NCBI GenBank assembly: GCA_004151065.3
Contig: NWUY0300006889.1
Coordinates: 87,802 to 100,621, forward strand
Origin: Larix sibirica
Taxonomy: Eukaryota > Streptophyta > Pinopsida > Pinales > Pinaceae
Length of the DNA: 12,820 nucleotides
Direction: 5' to 3'
Below the pieces are notes generated by a model. It was given only the letters and a program-made list of their open reading frames with translations, had not been told where the DNA came from and did no database searches. Positions 1 to 8,742 of the stretch are shown one piece after another. Made by a program: the position numbers and the translations under genes. Position 1 is the stretch's first letter, and each line of letters begins with the position of its first letter.

Positions 1-125
1 CTTATCTTTACAACATAAGGTATTCTTATATGATATCTATATCTTGATTTGACCCTTTGATTATGCTCAACCATTAGATGTTAGATGATTTGATTGTCCC
101 AATGATATGTCCATCCTCTTCCCTC
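1..125. repeat. Direct repeat family A, copy 1
   Basis: Copy 1 starts at the window edge, so it may continue to the left. It matches copy 2 (185-309) base for base at an offset of 184 with about five substitutions over 125 bases, roughly 96% identity, which points to a fairly recent local duplication. It opens with cttatctttacaacataagg and contains the landmark tgatttgaccctttgatta. The 59 bases between the copies are very AT-rich and are not repeated after copy 2. No protein frame, terminal inverted repeat or RNA-gene signature is visible. It could be part of an unclassified transposable element. Confidence 0.9.
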
Positions 126-184
126 AATATCTTTTATAGAATATAATATTATTTATTTAATACTTTTATCATTATGCTACAATG

Positions 185-377
185 CTTATCTTTACAACAT
201 AAGGTATTCTTATATGATATCTATATCTTGATTTGACCCTTTGATTATGCTCAACTATTGGATGTTAGATGATTTGATTATCCCAATGATATGTCCATCC
301 TCCCCCCTCTCTCATTTGTTTTCATGCCACCTCCATTTACCACCTTCTCTTTTAATGAATCTCAATAACACCATGGA
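185..377. repeat. Direct repeat family A, copy 2 with extended homology
   Basis: Bases 185-309 match copy 1 almost perfectly. The piece shared with the diverged third copy is longer: from about 200 to the word acaccatgga near 368-377 it can be aligned with 1167-1336, sharing order and spacing of words such as gtattcttatatga, tcttgatttga, ttggatgtt, ccatcctcc, catgccacct and acaccatgga. This suggests the original repeat unit was at least about 180 bases long. No coding frame is visible. Confidence 0.8.
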
Positions 378-628
378 AATAAATATTGAGAGTGGATGGA
401 CACTAATGGAGACCATATAAGGAGTCATTAATTAACATATGTAAAATCTTGATATGCATTGGCTATGAGAAGCCATAATAAGACCTAGAATCTTGAAGTG
501 GAAGCATGGTAAGTAAATGCCATAGTCTTTGGTGTGAATATCATAACTATAAAAACTAGAATTCCCATGTTAGAGGAAGAAACCATTCAATTGAATTTTC
601 CATTAGTAATAGTCATTCATGGCAAGGA
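378..628. other. Non-coding spacer
   Basis: AT-rich sequence between repeat copy 2 and the tubulin-like fragment. I see no open frame, splice-site pair, RNA gene or repeat that I can support. The N-terminal part of the tubulin relic might have decayed here, but it is not readable. Confidence 0.6.
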
Positions 629-895
629 ACTTAATTCTCCCATTTATGTACAAGGGGTGTAGATGATGCCGTCAATAATTTTTTCAACAAAACCAGAGTT
701 GGGAAGTATTTTCCTCAAGCAGTATTGTTAGATCTAGAGGTGAATTTTATAAAAAGGGGGCATAATGATACCTATTGGCACCTCTTCCATTACAAGAATT
801 ATCAACAACAATGATGATGTAGCCAAGAACTTTAACAATGGACATTAATAGACAAAATGTGTCTTTCCCAATCTACATGGTATTTTGAGTGCTCT
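629..895 (+). pseudogene. Alpha-tubulin pseudogene fragment, N-terminal GTPase-domain region
   Basis: One frame stays open for 50 codons from 662 to 811 and aligns without a gap to the alpha-tubulin segment that begins about 45 residues from the N-terminus. Readable anchors are DDA-N-FF, GK, P-AV--DLE and TY--LFH, about 21 of 50 residues matching the plant consensus as I recall it. At 810 the frame shifts (about two bases lost), and the next 12 codons (810-845) resemble the following tubulin block, ending NF--GH. Two stops (846, 849) follow. Weaker traces continue: a Cys-Leu pair near 861-866 and a short block near 870-895. About 629-661 may hold decayed sequence from just before the DDA block. 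The start codon, most of the GTP-binding domain and the C-terminal half are absent. Alpha-tubulin forms the microtubule heterodimer with beta-tubulin, but this copy cannot encode one. It lies between repeat copies 2 and 3, so capture by a mobile element is possible. The lack of introns over this short stretch does not by itself prove a retrocopy. Confidence 0.78.
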
Positions 896-1166
896 TTCTC
901 AAGTGTGATCACCTTGGTTAATCCATATGTAGCTTCATATAACTTATGTTTATTATAAATCTAATGGCCATTGTCCAACATTAATGGTAGCCACTAATGG
1001 AAGGCTATCCATTTCCACAATCCATCCATATATAGGGCACATAACATATATTCAACAATTCCTTTCCCAAAATTGGAGTTGGATAACATGTTCCTTGGGA
1101 AAATTTGTGGATATTTTTCTTACTTGAAACATTTAATGTAAAGATCTTCATTTTGTAAGTTCATTG
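896..1166. other. Spacer with possible further tubulin traces
   Basis: The frame V-N-P-Y followed by S-Y-N and L-L near 917-955 is faintly like the later alpha-tubulin block around the VVEPYNS motif. If real, the intervening G-box region has been deleted. The match is too weak to annotate as coding. The rest is AT-rich sequence in which I see nothing further. Confidence 0.3.
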
Positions 1167-1345
1167 TAAGGCATTCTTATATGAGATATATGTCTTGATT
1201 TGAATCTTTGGTTACACATGACCATTGGATGTTGGATGATGGCATCCTCCCAACAATCTGCATATCCATCCTCCTTCCCTAACATGTCATTGACATGCCA
1301 CCTACACCCCTAATACATCTTGATGACACCATGGATTGCAAACAC
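1167..1345. repeat. Direct repeat family A, diverged copy 3
   Basis: This aligns in the same orientation with about 200-377. Shared words in order include taagg-attcttatatga, tcttgattt, accattggatgtt, catatccatcctcc, catgccacct and gacaccatgga, with small insertions and deletions between them. It is clearly older than the copy 1/copy 2 duplication. With copy 2 it brackets the tubulin fragment in direct orientation, as the ends of an old element or a segmental duplication would. Confidence 0.7.
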
Positions 1346-1892
1346 TATTTGAATGTCACTAGAACTTAAATCCCTCCATATGCCACAAACAATCTTCCCC
1401 TACTTTGCTTCCTTATATCATTTCTCCAAATTCAAATATAATGGAATATATATAGTTGTCGATGGATCTCTAAGATGAAGATGCAATATGTTGATTAAAC
1501 TCTAGAATAGGTAGTGCAGATTTAATTTCGTTGGAATTTATTGGGTCCATTGCACTAGGATGGGTTGGGTTGTAGTAGAGTGGGGGTGATCAAGGGATGT
1601 CATAGTTGGATTGCAACAATTTTTCTCCTTGTGCATGAATTATTTCGAGGAAAATGAAAGTCATTGAATTAACTATTAGTAAAAAAATAGGTGGCGTTGG
1701 TGCAAATGTCAAGTATCAAGTCCAAGGTTTATTATTAGTACTCATAGGGCCATGCAAGGTACACCACCATGATGACTCAGTTGGTGCCAAATCTATATAT
1801 AATCTTTCCAATCTTATGTAAAACGGTTTGGTATATGTTCTTTTTCCAAATCCTTAAAAATGGATAGAGAACATCCAGGGGAAGAGCTTATC
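1346..1892. other. Spacer, no supported gene
   Basis: The minus strand has rather long stretches between stops here, for example reading down from about 1850 to 1540, but the frames change and I recognise no family. It may be the decayed downstream part of the frame at 1929-2243. No RNA gene, tandem repeat or clear regulatory site was seen. Confidence 0.4.
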
Positions 1893-1928
1893 TCAAATGT
1901 TCTTACCTTGATTTTCAAGGAAATTTCA

Positions 1929-2243
1929 TTCTAAGAAATTATGACTGTCATTCTCAGGGTTTGTAAGTCGCGGAGGAAGGTGTCCATCCAACCATATTGT
2001 TAGTAGGATATTGATAACAAAATATAGTGCCACCATTGCAAGTTAGAGAGCATGGATAAAATGGTTTGCATGCTCTTCTTTAGGCACAAATTTGTGGTGT
2101 TTGAATTGAGAAATGACATGATCTTCGCTTTCATTGTTAGACAATGAAACCAACCACAACAATTTACCATGTAGCTCATCATACATGTTGTATTTTTGAA
2201 ATTGCATCCATCTTGCTTGAATGGTTACATTGGTAATCTTGAT
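1929..2243 (-). pseudogene. Unrecognised decayed coding frame
   Basis: Read on the minus strand from 2243, one frame runs 66 codons to a TAA (2045-2043), then another 38 codons in the same frame to a TGA (1928-1926): 105 codons with one internal stop. The composition looks protein-like. The first part is charged and aromatic, with ARWMQFQKYN early and HHKFVPKEEH near the end. After the stop comes a hydrophobic run of about 15 residues (VALYFVINILLTIWL), then GHLPPRL. I do not recognise a family. The run could be a membrane segment or a buried helix. No start codon or promoter is evident and both sides are AT-rich spacer, so this looks like a relic exon or mobile-element fragment. Chance is not excluded. 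Confidence 0.33.
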
Positions 2244-2300
2244 TTATGCAACAAAAGATAGATGCCCAAATCAATATTTCATTTATTTGACATTGTGTAT

Positions 2301-2462
2301 TTGAAATCAAATCTATATAATACATAATACATTTTAACACGTCACATTTTTTACACATCGCATATTACATATTATTTGGTTTTGAAATCAAATCTATATA
2401 ATACATAATACATTTTAACACATCAAATTTTTTACACATCGCATATTACATATTATTTGGAT
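2301..2462. repeat. 81-base tandem duplication
   Basis: Two head-to-tail units, 2301-2381 and 2382-2462, each begin with ttgaaatcaaatctatataa and end with catattacatattatttgg. They differ at only a few positions, in the last bases and in the middle where acgtcaca faces acatcaaa, so the duplication is recent. The unit is AT-rich and has no coding frame. Confidence 0.93.
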
Positions 2463-2553
2463 TTGCTGGGGATAATTTGTTTACTTCTATAAACTTAGAT
2501 GTCATCATCCCACCAATCAAATGATTTCAAGTCGTGATCAAATAACAGGAAAG

Positions 2554-2625
2554 AATAGCTCAAAAGAGCTAGATTTCCTTCTTTTCTTGGAAGAATAACA
2601 GGAAATCTAGCCCTATTGGGCTATT
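2554..2625. repeat. Inverted repeat made of two matched 16-base hairpins
   Basis: Arms 2554-2578 and 2601-2625 are inverted copies of each other at 22 of 25 positions, separated by 22 bases. Each arm also contains its own perfect hairpin: tagctc-aaaa-gagcta (2556-2571) and tagccc-tatt-gggcta (2608-2623). The two hairpins differ by a T-A pair in one stem against a C-G pair in the other, so both substitutions keep pairing. A 12-base direct repeat, aataacaggaaa, occurs at 2541-2552 and 2594-2605. This may be a small foldback or MITE-like element or a structured transcript. A bacterial-type terminator is not a relevant reading in this genome. Confidence 0.8.
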
Positions 2626-3661
2626 ATTTTTTATAAAATCCCACAGATATCATCGCTCTATCAACGTTATTTTGTCGCTCACTTTACAAATTTTAGTTTC
2701 CAATACAACATTGTCGTCACAACACTATAANNAGGTTGAGGTGAAATTTATGAATTTGCATTGAAAACTGTTTTTTGAAATTTCTTCCTGATATTGTGAC
2801 GAAGTATATAAGCTTAACAAATATTTCCATTTCCAAAAAGAAGGGCTACTACCCACTTAAGGGGCATGGATATTTTCAATGGTAATTGTAACCAGTTAAA
2901 TAGGAAAGCCTTTTGTCTCCTAACATGAGGATGCCTTACTAACATAGCTCACCTACCATGTTGATTTAATGAAATTATGATGTAAATGAATGAAAACGTA
3001 GAAGAGACAAAAATTCAATACAACTATTAATTTTTCTTTCTCTGATCTTCCTTGACTCTTTTGAAATCAGAAGCAGATCCATATTTAAATGGACATACTA
3101 TAATTAGATATAAAGCAGACTTGATAATTGGAAATTAAACAACAGCCACATATAGTGCAACTAGTATTCCTAGCATATGTTTTCTCACATAAAGGTTTAC
3201 AAATATAGATAAAAAACCTGATCTTTGTCTGTATTTTAAATATAGTACTTAGTACTTACTATATGTTGGATGTTCAGTACCTCCAACTTAATCTCCCTCT
3301 GTATATCTCCCTAGAGATATTTTGGACATTGTCTATCTACAAATACATAATGAAGTTACTGGTTGGTAAGCAAATATCAAAAGCCTTAGTCCTTACAGCC
3401 TGTATCAATCACAGATCGCAGATAACAGAATCCAACAAATTGTATCGTGAAGATTTTGAGACATCATAAATCCAACCACACAGATAAGACGGTGATGCTT
3501 TCATTACCGAATTAATTAAATAATACATAAGAGGAATTACATGTGTACCATACTGGCTGCAGTACAAAGATCCAAGTATATACTGTATGTTTTTAAAATT
3601 AAGCTGAAAATACTGATAGATAGTCAAGAAGAATATGAGATAAGTACAGTGATATATTCAG
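2626..3661. other. Spacer downstream of the TOR1/SPR2 gene
   Basis: AT-rich sequence with two undetermined bases at 2731-2732. Open frames here (for example plus 3263-3469 and minus 3409-3627) overlap on opposite strands and show no family motifs, so I treat them as chance. No repeat or RNA gene was found. The right end may include the gene's 3' untranslated region. Confidence 0.55.
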
Positions 3662-3667
3662 TTTAAT
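3662..3667 (-). other. Possible poly(A) signal variant for the TOR1/SPR2 gene
   Basis: On the minus strand this reads ATTAAA, 75 bases past the TGA/TAA-type stop of the terminal exon at 3743. I found no exact AATAAA on that strand between here and about 3000. Plant poly(A) signals are loose, so the assignment is only positional. Confidence 0.25.
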
Positions 3668-3742
3668 GGTTAATTCAGAGCATATACTGCAGCTGGCCAA
3701 CCTACACCAGATAAATATCAGCTGATTGCACTCAGTTTCATG

Positions 3743-3943
3743 TTAATTTCCTGCTCCATTCTGAGGCAGCTCAATAGACCATGCACTTGCTAACTGTATT
3801 AAGAGTTCATCAACCGTATTACCCTCCCAGTCTTCTGGCAATTCCATGACTGACGATTCTTGGAGACTCAGAAGAAGCTCTTTCTTCACTTCTAGAGAAA
3901 GCCCCAGGCAGTCTGGACCACTTTCAACAACCATATCTGCAAC
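3743..3943 (-). CDS. TORTIFOLIA1/SPIRAL2-like protein, terminal exon
   Basis: This exon encodes the last 66 residues and the stop of the TOR1/SPR2 protein. It starts in phase 0 after an acceptor ending atgcag (AG at 3945-3944), matching the phase of the upstream exon, which ends CAG before a GT donor. The segment begins VADMVVESGPD, continues with LEVKKELLLSL and ELPEDWEG, and ends with LASAWSIEL plus a short tail. The LELKKELLL-type helix, the LPEDWEG turn and the closing LASAWNIEL-type helix are the conserved C-terminus of plant TOR1/SPR2 proteins. In the Arabidopsis protein this region is the end of a helical, p80-katanin-like domain implicated in microtubule minus-end binding. There is no frameshift or premature stop. 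The family assignment is secure; whether this locus is TOR1 itself or a TOR1-like paralogue cannot be told from the C-terminus alone. Confidence 0.92.
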   Translation of the reverse strand, partial: VADMVVESGPDCLGLSLEVKKELLLSLQESSVMELPEDWEGNTVDELLIQLASAWSIELPQNGAGN

Positions 3944-6101
3944 CTGCATGAGCAAGGACAAATTTCCATAGTCAGGAAATCATCCAGTTGAATCTATGAT
4001 CAGGACCAAGAACATCACATGCTCTTTAGGAAACATCTTTAAAAATCTCAAGCTTTAAATATCAGCAGTTAATATATGTTTTCATCTCAGATACTACGAG
4101 TAAAATATCAAGGAGATCATTAATCCATTTAGTTTTCACACAAGTAGGCACATGCTGCAAGTTGCTAAGTATCCCTGTTACGGCGTTACCTAGAATAGGA
4201 AAAAACATCATCTATTCTTCCTGGATCTGTTTCCCAGCTATTCCTGTTAGAGAACCAGAGGCCTAGCTTTCAGGACTTTTCATAACATAGAATAGGGAAA
4301 ACCATCATCTATGCTGCTCAATGATGTTCGTTTTCAAATTTGGTATTCATTTGATGTCATTCCCATGTCTACCTGTTTAATGATTTTTTTTAAATGCTAA
4401 TTCCTATGTTGCATGGGTACACCTGGGTGTGGGTACAGCTGCATGTACATTGTACAGGTATGACAAGAATGAAAAATTTTAAGCTACGCACACCCCCGGG
4501 GTATGGTGATTTGCCTTTGTAAATGAGGAATCACCGGGTAATTGTTTCCTGAAGTTTGACATGGAAGAGGTATACAAGTTTGTTATGAACATATCTTTAG
4601 AATAGCTTATGTTACAAACATAAATAATAAATAAATACAATTAATAATCATTAATTAATAATAGTTAATATTAGACTGTAAGAGGACGTGAATCCTCAAA
4701 ATAGGTGCCCAAACCATATAAATAGCTGGCTACCATTTGTAAAATACCATCAATCTATCATTATTTATTATATTCTTATATATTTTGCAGAATTATTCTG
4801 TCAAATTAATAGTGAACAGAAACAGTCCACTTTAGCTTAGAACGTGAATATAATATGGAAATCAAGTTAAGAGCTGAGAGCCCTGGGTTTCAGCTTTCGA
4901 ACTGTTTAAAGCTAATCTGAACACGGGAACAGAAACATCAAGAAAAATTTTGGGGCATCCCCATTTATAAGCATACACGACACAACAGTATTTTGAAACA
5001 AATACAGTGATAATAACAATTTGTAAGGATATCATAATTACCCTTTTGAATATGCTTCCATGCTTGTTACGTTGGAAGAGATCTGGACATGACCATCTTC
5101 TAATGTGGATGGAATAGTACATATAACATTCACATATCAAACAGTAGCATGTGATCATTAAAAATTGTTATGAATTTGGGCAACAGGGAATTGGCTCACT
5201 AGTCAAGTCAACAGACCATTAAGCCATCCACGAGGGTTCCATTTTTGCTTGGGTCTGTCCAGTCTGTATAGCATGAATTTCAAAGGGATGAAAGCAGGTG
5301 CAAGTACTAGGCAATTATGGCAGAATAAATACCCCTCATACCTGGCACCTAAGCTGAAGGAAGTCCAGACTTTGTAGTGCAGACACTTGGGTCATGTTTC
5401 TTGAAGCACTTCAAAAAATGCTATGAATTCAGAAATGGTTCTGAATCTATCTGCCAGAAAGTTGATTATGATATGGTGGGAAATGCATCTCAATACGTGG
5501 GAAAAACATTGAGATACGTTTCCTTATGCAAAAACTAGAAATGGACCAGACTAGCTTAAAATGCTCTAAAACAACCGCATAAAAGCAAAACTAAAAAAAA
5601 AAAGCTTGAACTGACCAAGAGTGTGAAATGGCAAATCAATGGTAGAAGTACTCAATGTTCCACATAAAGGCAAAACTTTCAAATTTCAATATTATATGGT
5701 GTTTTTAGTTTTTAGAAAAGAAGTGTCCACCCAGTTTACAAAACAAAAATACTATATCAGACGAGACATTTCTCCTTAACTACCAAGAGCCGTAGGCAAA
5801 GCTCCTAAGATAGCATAAATACTAAACCAAATTGTAGGGCTAAGTCCTCTGCTGTATTGGTCTGAAATATGTTATCGGCATAAATGTTTTAATACGCTCA
5901 AGGGTGAGATATTAACATAACTTGACACACTCGTGGCCACAAGCTCTATGTAGTTCTGCTGCACTGTCTTCATAAACCAAAACAAGAATTGAAAGAATAG
6001 ATGGCATTAAAAAAATGGAACTAAAAGTAGTAAGTAGCTACTAGCCACTACTCAAAACCAAAAATGTACCCTTGAAAGTGACACTTAAAAATTAAAGATA
6101 C
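3944..6101 (-). other. Phase-0 intron (2158 bases) of the TOR1/SPR2 gene
   Basis: The donor reads CAG/GTATCT (GT at 6101-6100) and the acceptor ATGCAG/GTT (AG at 3945-3944), both read on the minus strand. The interior has no intact gene. It contains a short direct repeat (4191-4215 and 4288-4312), a GC-richer patch at about 4400-4510 with repeated gggtac and gtacac words, a strongly AT-rich block at about 4615-4680 and an 11-base A-run near 5593. A minus-strand open frame of 98 codons (4862-5158) shows no recognisable motif and is probably chance. Confidence 0.88.
4191..4312. repeat. Spaced 25-base direct repeat in the intron
   Basis: Bases 4191-4215 (tagaataggaaaaaacatca plus five more) and 4288-4312 match at 23 of 25 positions at an offset of 97. 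The sequence between is not repeated. It has no obvious function and may be a remnant of slippage or of an inserted element. Confidence 0.7.
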
Positions 6102-7016
6102 CTGTTGAATCCAGTGGATTCCAAAATCAAAGAATCTCTGTTGCTGAAGCAACTGTCCAATAGCATGCAAAGCCTCACTTGCTGTCCCAGTCGAAAGCTG
6201 ATCAAGTACTGGACCTGATCTACTCATCAACCTCACCAACAAGAGCTCATCTCCTGCAAATAGTACTTCGTTGTATGCTGAATCAACATCTCCAGAATGT
6301 AGACATTCCATTGCACGGTTCCATAAACCCCAGTAGGGACCCTTCCCTTGTCCACTATTATAGTCTGACACCTCAGCATCCAATTCAGGAACAGATACTC
6401 TTGAAGAAGCTCTAGAAGTCCCTGCATCTTCCCCAGCTACCCTGATTGCTGCAAGAGTCTCTTCATCTTTTGAAGCCTGCCAAACACTTCTAGCAGAAGG
6501 ACCTTCTCCAAGTCTTACAGGCCCAGATCCCCTATCCCAAGCTCTTCTGTTAATGACTTGATCCCCATCCTGATGCTCCTGCCTTGAAAATCTTCCATCA
6601 TTTGCAGCACCAATCATACCCCTCCTAGAGCTTACTTGGCCTTCAGGTAAATGGCCATTCCTGAAAGTTCCATGTGCATAAGCATCCCACGCATCAGAAC
6701 CAGCTTCAGAAGACCTCCATTGGGCCTCTCTTGTTCCTCTGGCTCCCAAAGGAATAAAATCAGATTGAGCAAACCTTTCAGAAAAAGAAGCCCGACCATC
6801 ATTCCCTTTGCCAAACTTGGTGCCAGGGTAATCAGGTGCCCCATAGTATTTGTTCAAAGACCTATTAGTTGGACCCTCGTATCCCATCATATGACTGCCA
6901 CCTCGCCTTCCAGATGAAAAGGCCAAGTCTCGGGCCATATCTTCTACAACTCTCTCAAGACTTCGTACCCTGTTCTCCAAAGAAAGCATGCTATCCTGGG
7001 AGCTTCCCATGAAATC
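6102..7016 (-). CDS. TORTIFOLIA1/SPIRAL2-like microtubule-associated protein, penultimate exon
   Basis: A 915-base exon of exactly 305 codons, phase 0 at both ends. The acceptor is tttctattttcag/GATTTC (exon begins 7016) and the donor CAG/GTATCT (exon ends 6102). The open frame runs about 16 codons upstream, but that part is intron, so its ATG is not a start. Residues 1-35 (DFMGSSQDSM, then LENRVRSLERVVEDMARDL) are the conserved coiled-coil block of plant TOR1/SPR2 proteins. Residues 36-225 are a Gly/Arg/Ser-rich, probably disordered linker. From GPYWGLWNRAMECL (about 226) to the exon end lies most of the C-terminal helical domain, including VLFAGDELLLVRLM, SGPVLDQLS and the final HWIQQ. TOR1/SPR2 binds cortical microtubules and their minus ends, affects severing and helical growth, and acts in the cytoplasm. 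The family's N-terminal TOG/HEAT repeats are encoded by exons not found here, so the gene is partial. The symbol is left blank because TOR1 and its paralogues cannot be separated. Confidence 0.95.
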
Positions 7017-7339
7017 CTGAAAATAGAAAATGCATGCAAAATTCAATATTCCACCAAATTGCACATAACTGAATCTCCAAAATTCTGTAAATAGTTTTCC
7101 TTTCCATACTGTAGTTTGTACACATCATTACATGATAACATGTCTGCCAGTATCTGAAACAAGACTTAAAATGACCACAAAATTGGAAAAAGCAAAAACA
7201 TTTCAGAAATGTTAGCTGACAGCCCTTCTAAGATATTACATAGGAGTACTCACCTTTTAGGTTAAATGAAAAAAGTTTATTTTGCAAGCTGGAAAATATA
7301 TTTGAGGAATGGCCGGTCTCAGCTAAAAGATATTATCCA
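7017..7339 (-). other. Start of the upstream TOR1/SPR2 intron
   Basis: Sequence immediately 5' of the penultimate exon, with the pyrimidine-rich acceptor tract directly at its edge. No upstream TOR1 exon, which should carry the glutamine- and leucine-rich segment that precedes DFMG in the family, could be read here or further right. Nothing else is recognised. Confidence 0.6.
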
Positions 7340-7665
7340 CAGATAACATATAATGGTGCAGATCACCATCCAAGAGATCAGTTTGGCTAAGCTAAAAAAT
7401 AAATACTTTACAAGCTGAAAAAATTATACAGGACATAATGCTTCAGCTTAGATATTATTAGTGTGCAGTGCGCTGATGGTGAAGATATGAATCCAAGGGG
7501 ATCAGATAACATATAATGGTGCAGATCGTCATCCAAGAGATCAGTTTGGCTAGGCTAAAAAATAAATACTTTACAAGCTGAAAAAATTATATAGGACATA
7601 ATCCCTCAGCTTAGATATAATTAGTGTGCAGTGTGCTGATGGTGAAGATATGAATCCAAGGGGAT
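7340..7665. repeat. 163-base tandem duplication in the upstream intron
   Basis: Units 7340-7502 and 7503-7665 both start cagataacatataatggtgc and end gaatccaaggggat. They differ at about ten positions (for example gatcaccatc against gatcgtcatc and ataatgcttc against ataatccctc), so the event is moderately recent. Each unit contains a near-palindrome: aagctgaaaaaattat faces ataatgcttcagctt in unit 1. No coding frame is present. It lies on the 5' side of the TOR1 coding exon. Confidence 0.93.
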
Positions 7666-7857
7666 CATCTTGTACTCACTGTTAATGTTTTAAAAAAGCC
7701 ATATCCGTTGGCAACTTAGCAGCATTTAAAACTCCAAACGTAAGAGGTTGGTTATGGACATAGGTCTTCAAACTGAAATTTTAAGTGCATAATGGTTTAA
7801 TGGTCTATCCTAAAATTCAAAAAAATGCCAAAAGATAAATAATAATCATATGCTTAC

Positions 7858-8071
7858 AAGCATTCAAAGACTTGTATTGTGTTTGGCAGAGGGAGGCCCA
7901 CAAAGAACCAGAAGGGACTAGATCCTTCAGTTGTCTTCTTCAATGAGAGAACAATTGAGTTCTGCAAGCTAGTAGTGGGGACAACAATTTCCCCTCCAAA
8001 TTGAACTTTGTTCCTGATCTCCAAAAAAATAAGAGAATGTCGACAGCAAGTTTTCTCATTCATGAGCATAC
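7858..8071 (-). other. Exon-like open segment of unknown identity
   Basis: On the minus strand 214 bases lie between a plausible acceptor (catttgtttcag/GTATGC) and a strong donor (ATGCTT/gtaagc). They are open for 70 codons, beginning MLMNEKTCCRH, with a central VQFGGEIVVPTTSL and LSLKKTTEGSSPFWFFVG. I recognise no family. The exon would enter with two bases and leave with two bases, so it cannot join directly to the phase-0 TOR1 exon at 7016. It is therefore not simply the missing TOR1 exon. It could be a decayed exon of another gene, an exonised fragment or chance. It sits 0.8 kb 5' of the TOR1 exon on the same strand. Confidence 0.3.
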
Positions 8072-8742
8072 CTGAAACAAATGTTTTCATTTTTTTCTAT
8101 TAGTATTTGCTGATCACACAAACAAGGCAATTATGAGGAAAAGCAATTGACACACCAAACATCAATTGTGGCATTGCCCTTCCAGATCTATTGCACTGAT
8201 AGTTGGAACTGAGATTGCTATCAAGTATCCCACGTTAGCCATCTTGAACAGGTAGTTGTATAATCAATCATCTTCACAGTGGGTGGTGTATGCTACTCAT
8301 ATGAAAAGGTTGATGGTGTTAAAAATGTTGCTCCTCCCAGATGTGAAGCATATGCTGCATCCTATCTACAACCCCTTTCATGAGGCAGAATAAATTAAAA
8401 AGCCATTAGAGTCAGAAAAGAAATGAAGGTAGCTGACACATTTTCACTGTTTTTAGCAAAAGGAAAATATAGTTACTTCTGATGTAACCAATTGCATGAC
8501 AAACACCACCCCCAAAAAAGTGTCAAACACATACACAACTGTAGCAAAATTTGCATTGTTTTTTTTAGTTTAAGCTCTTAAGGTATGTACATTGTACAGA
8601 CTAACTATTTCCTTCATAGATTCATTGTTAATTTATAAAATGTCTAATGCAAACAATCAAAAGTTTTGGGTAATCAGGTCTTCATGTGAATGAAGCATGC
8701 TAAATCACTTGTAGTGAGACTACAAACAGTTTCGAGGCAAAC
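8072..8742. other. Intronic or intergenic spacer
   Basis: AT-rich sequence. A short plus frame near 8137-8262 reads plausibly (ending YPTLAILNR) but is too short and unmatched. The 15-base word atgtacattgtacag at 8585-8599 is also present at 4443-4457. Nothing else is supported. Confidence 0.45.

Noticed and set aside
4862-5158. 98-codon minus-strand open frame in the TOR1 intron
   Set aside because: No motif, Cys/Ile-rich composition typical of chance translation, and no splice sites that would make it an in-phase exon.
6179-6917. Plus- and minus-strand open frames overlapping the TOR1/SPR2 exon (for example plus 6179-6415 and 6651-6917, minus 6233-6427 and 6632-6844)
   Set aside because: They are shadows of the strongly conserved minus-strand exon in other frames.
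7017-7064. ATG at 7064 as the start of a separate 338-codon gene
   Set aside because: The family block begins exactly at a splice acceptor (7018-7017), the preceding residues are intron-like, and the N-terminal TOG region of the protein would be missing.
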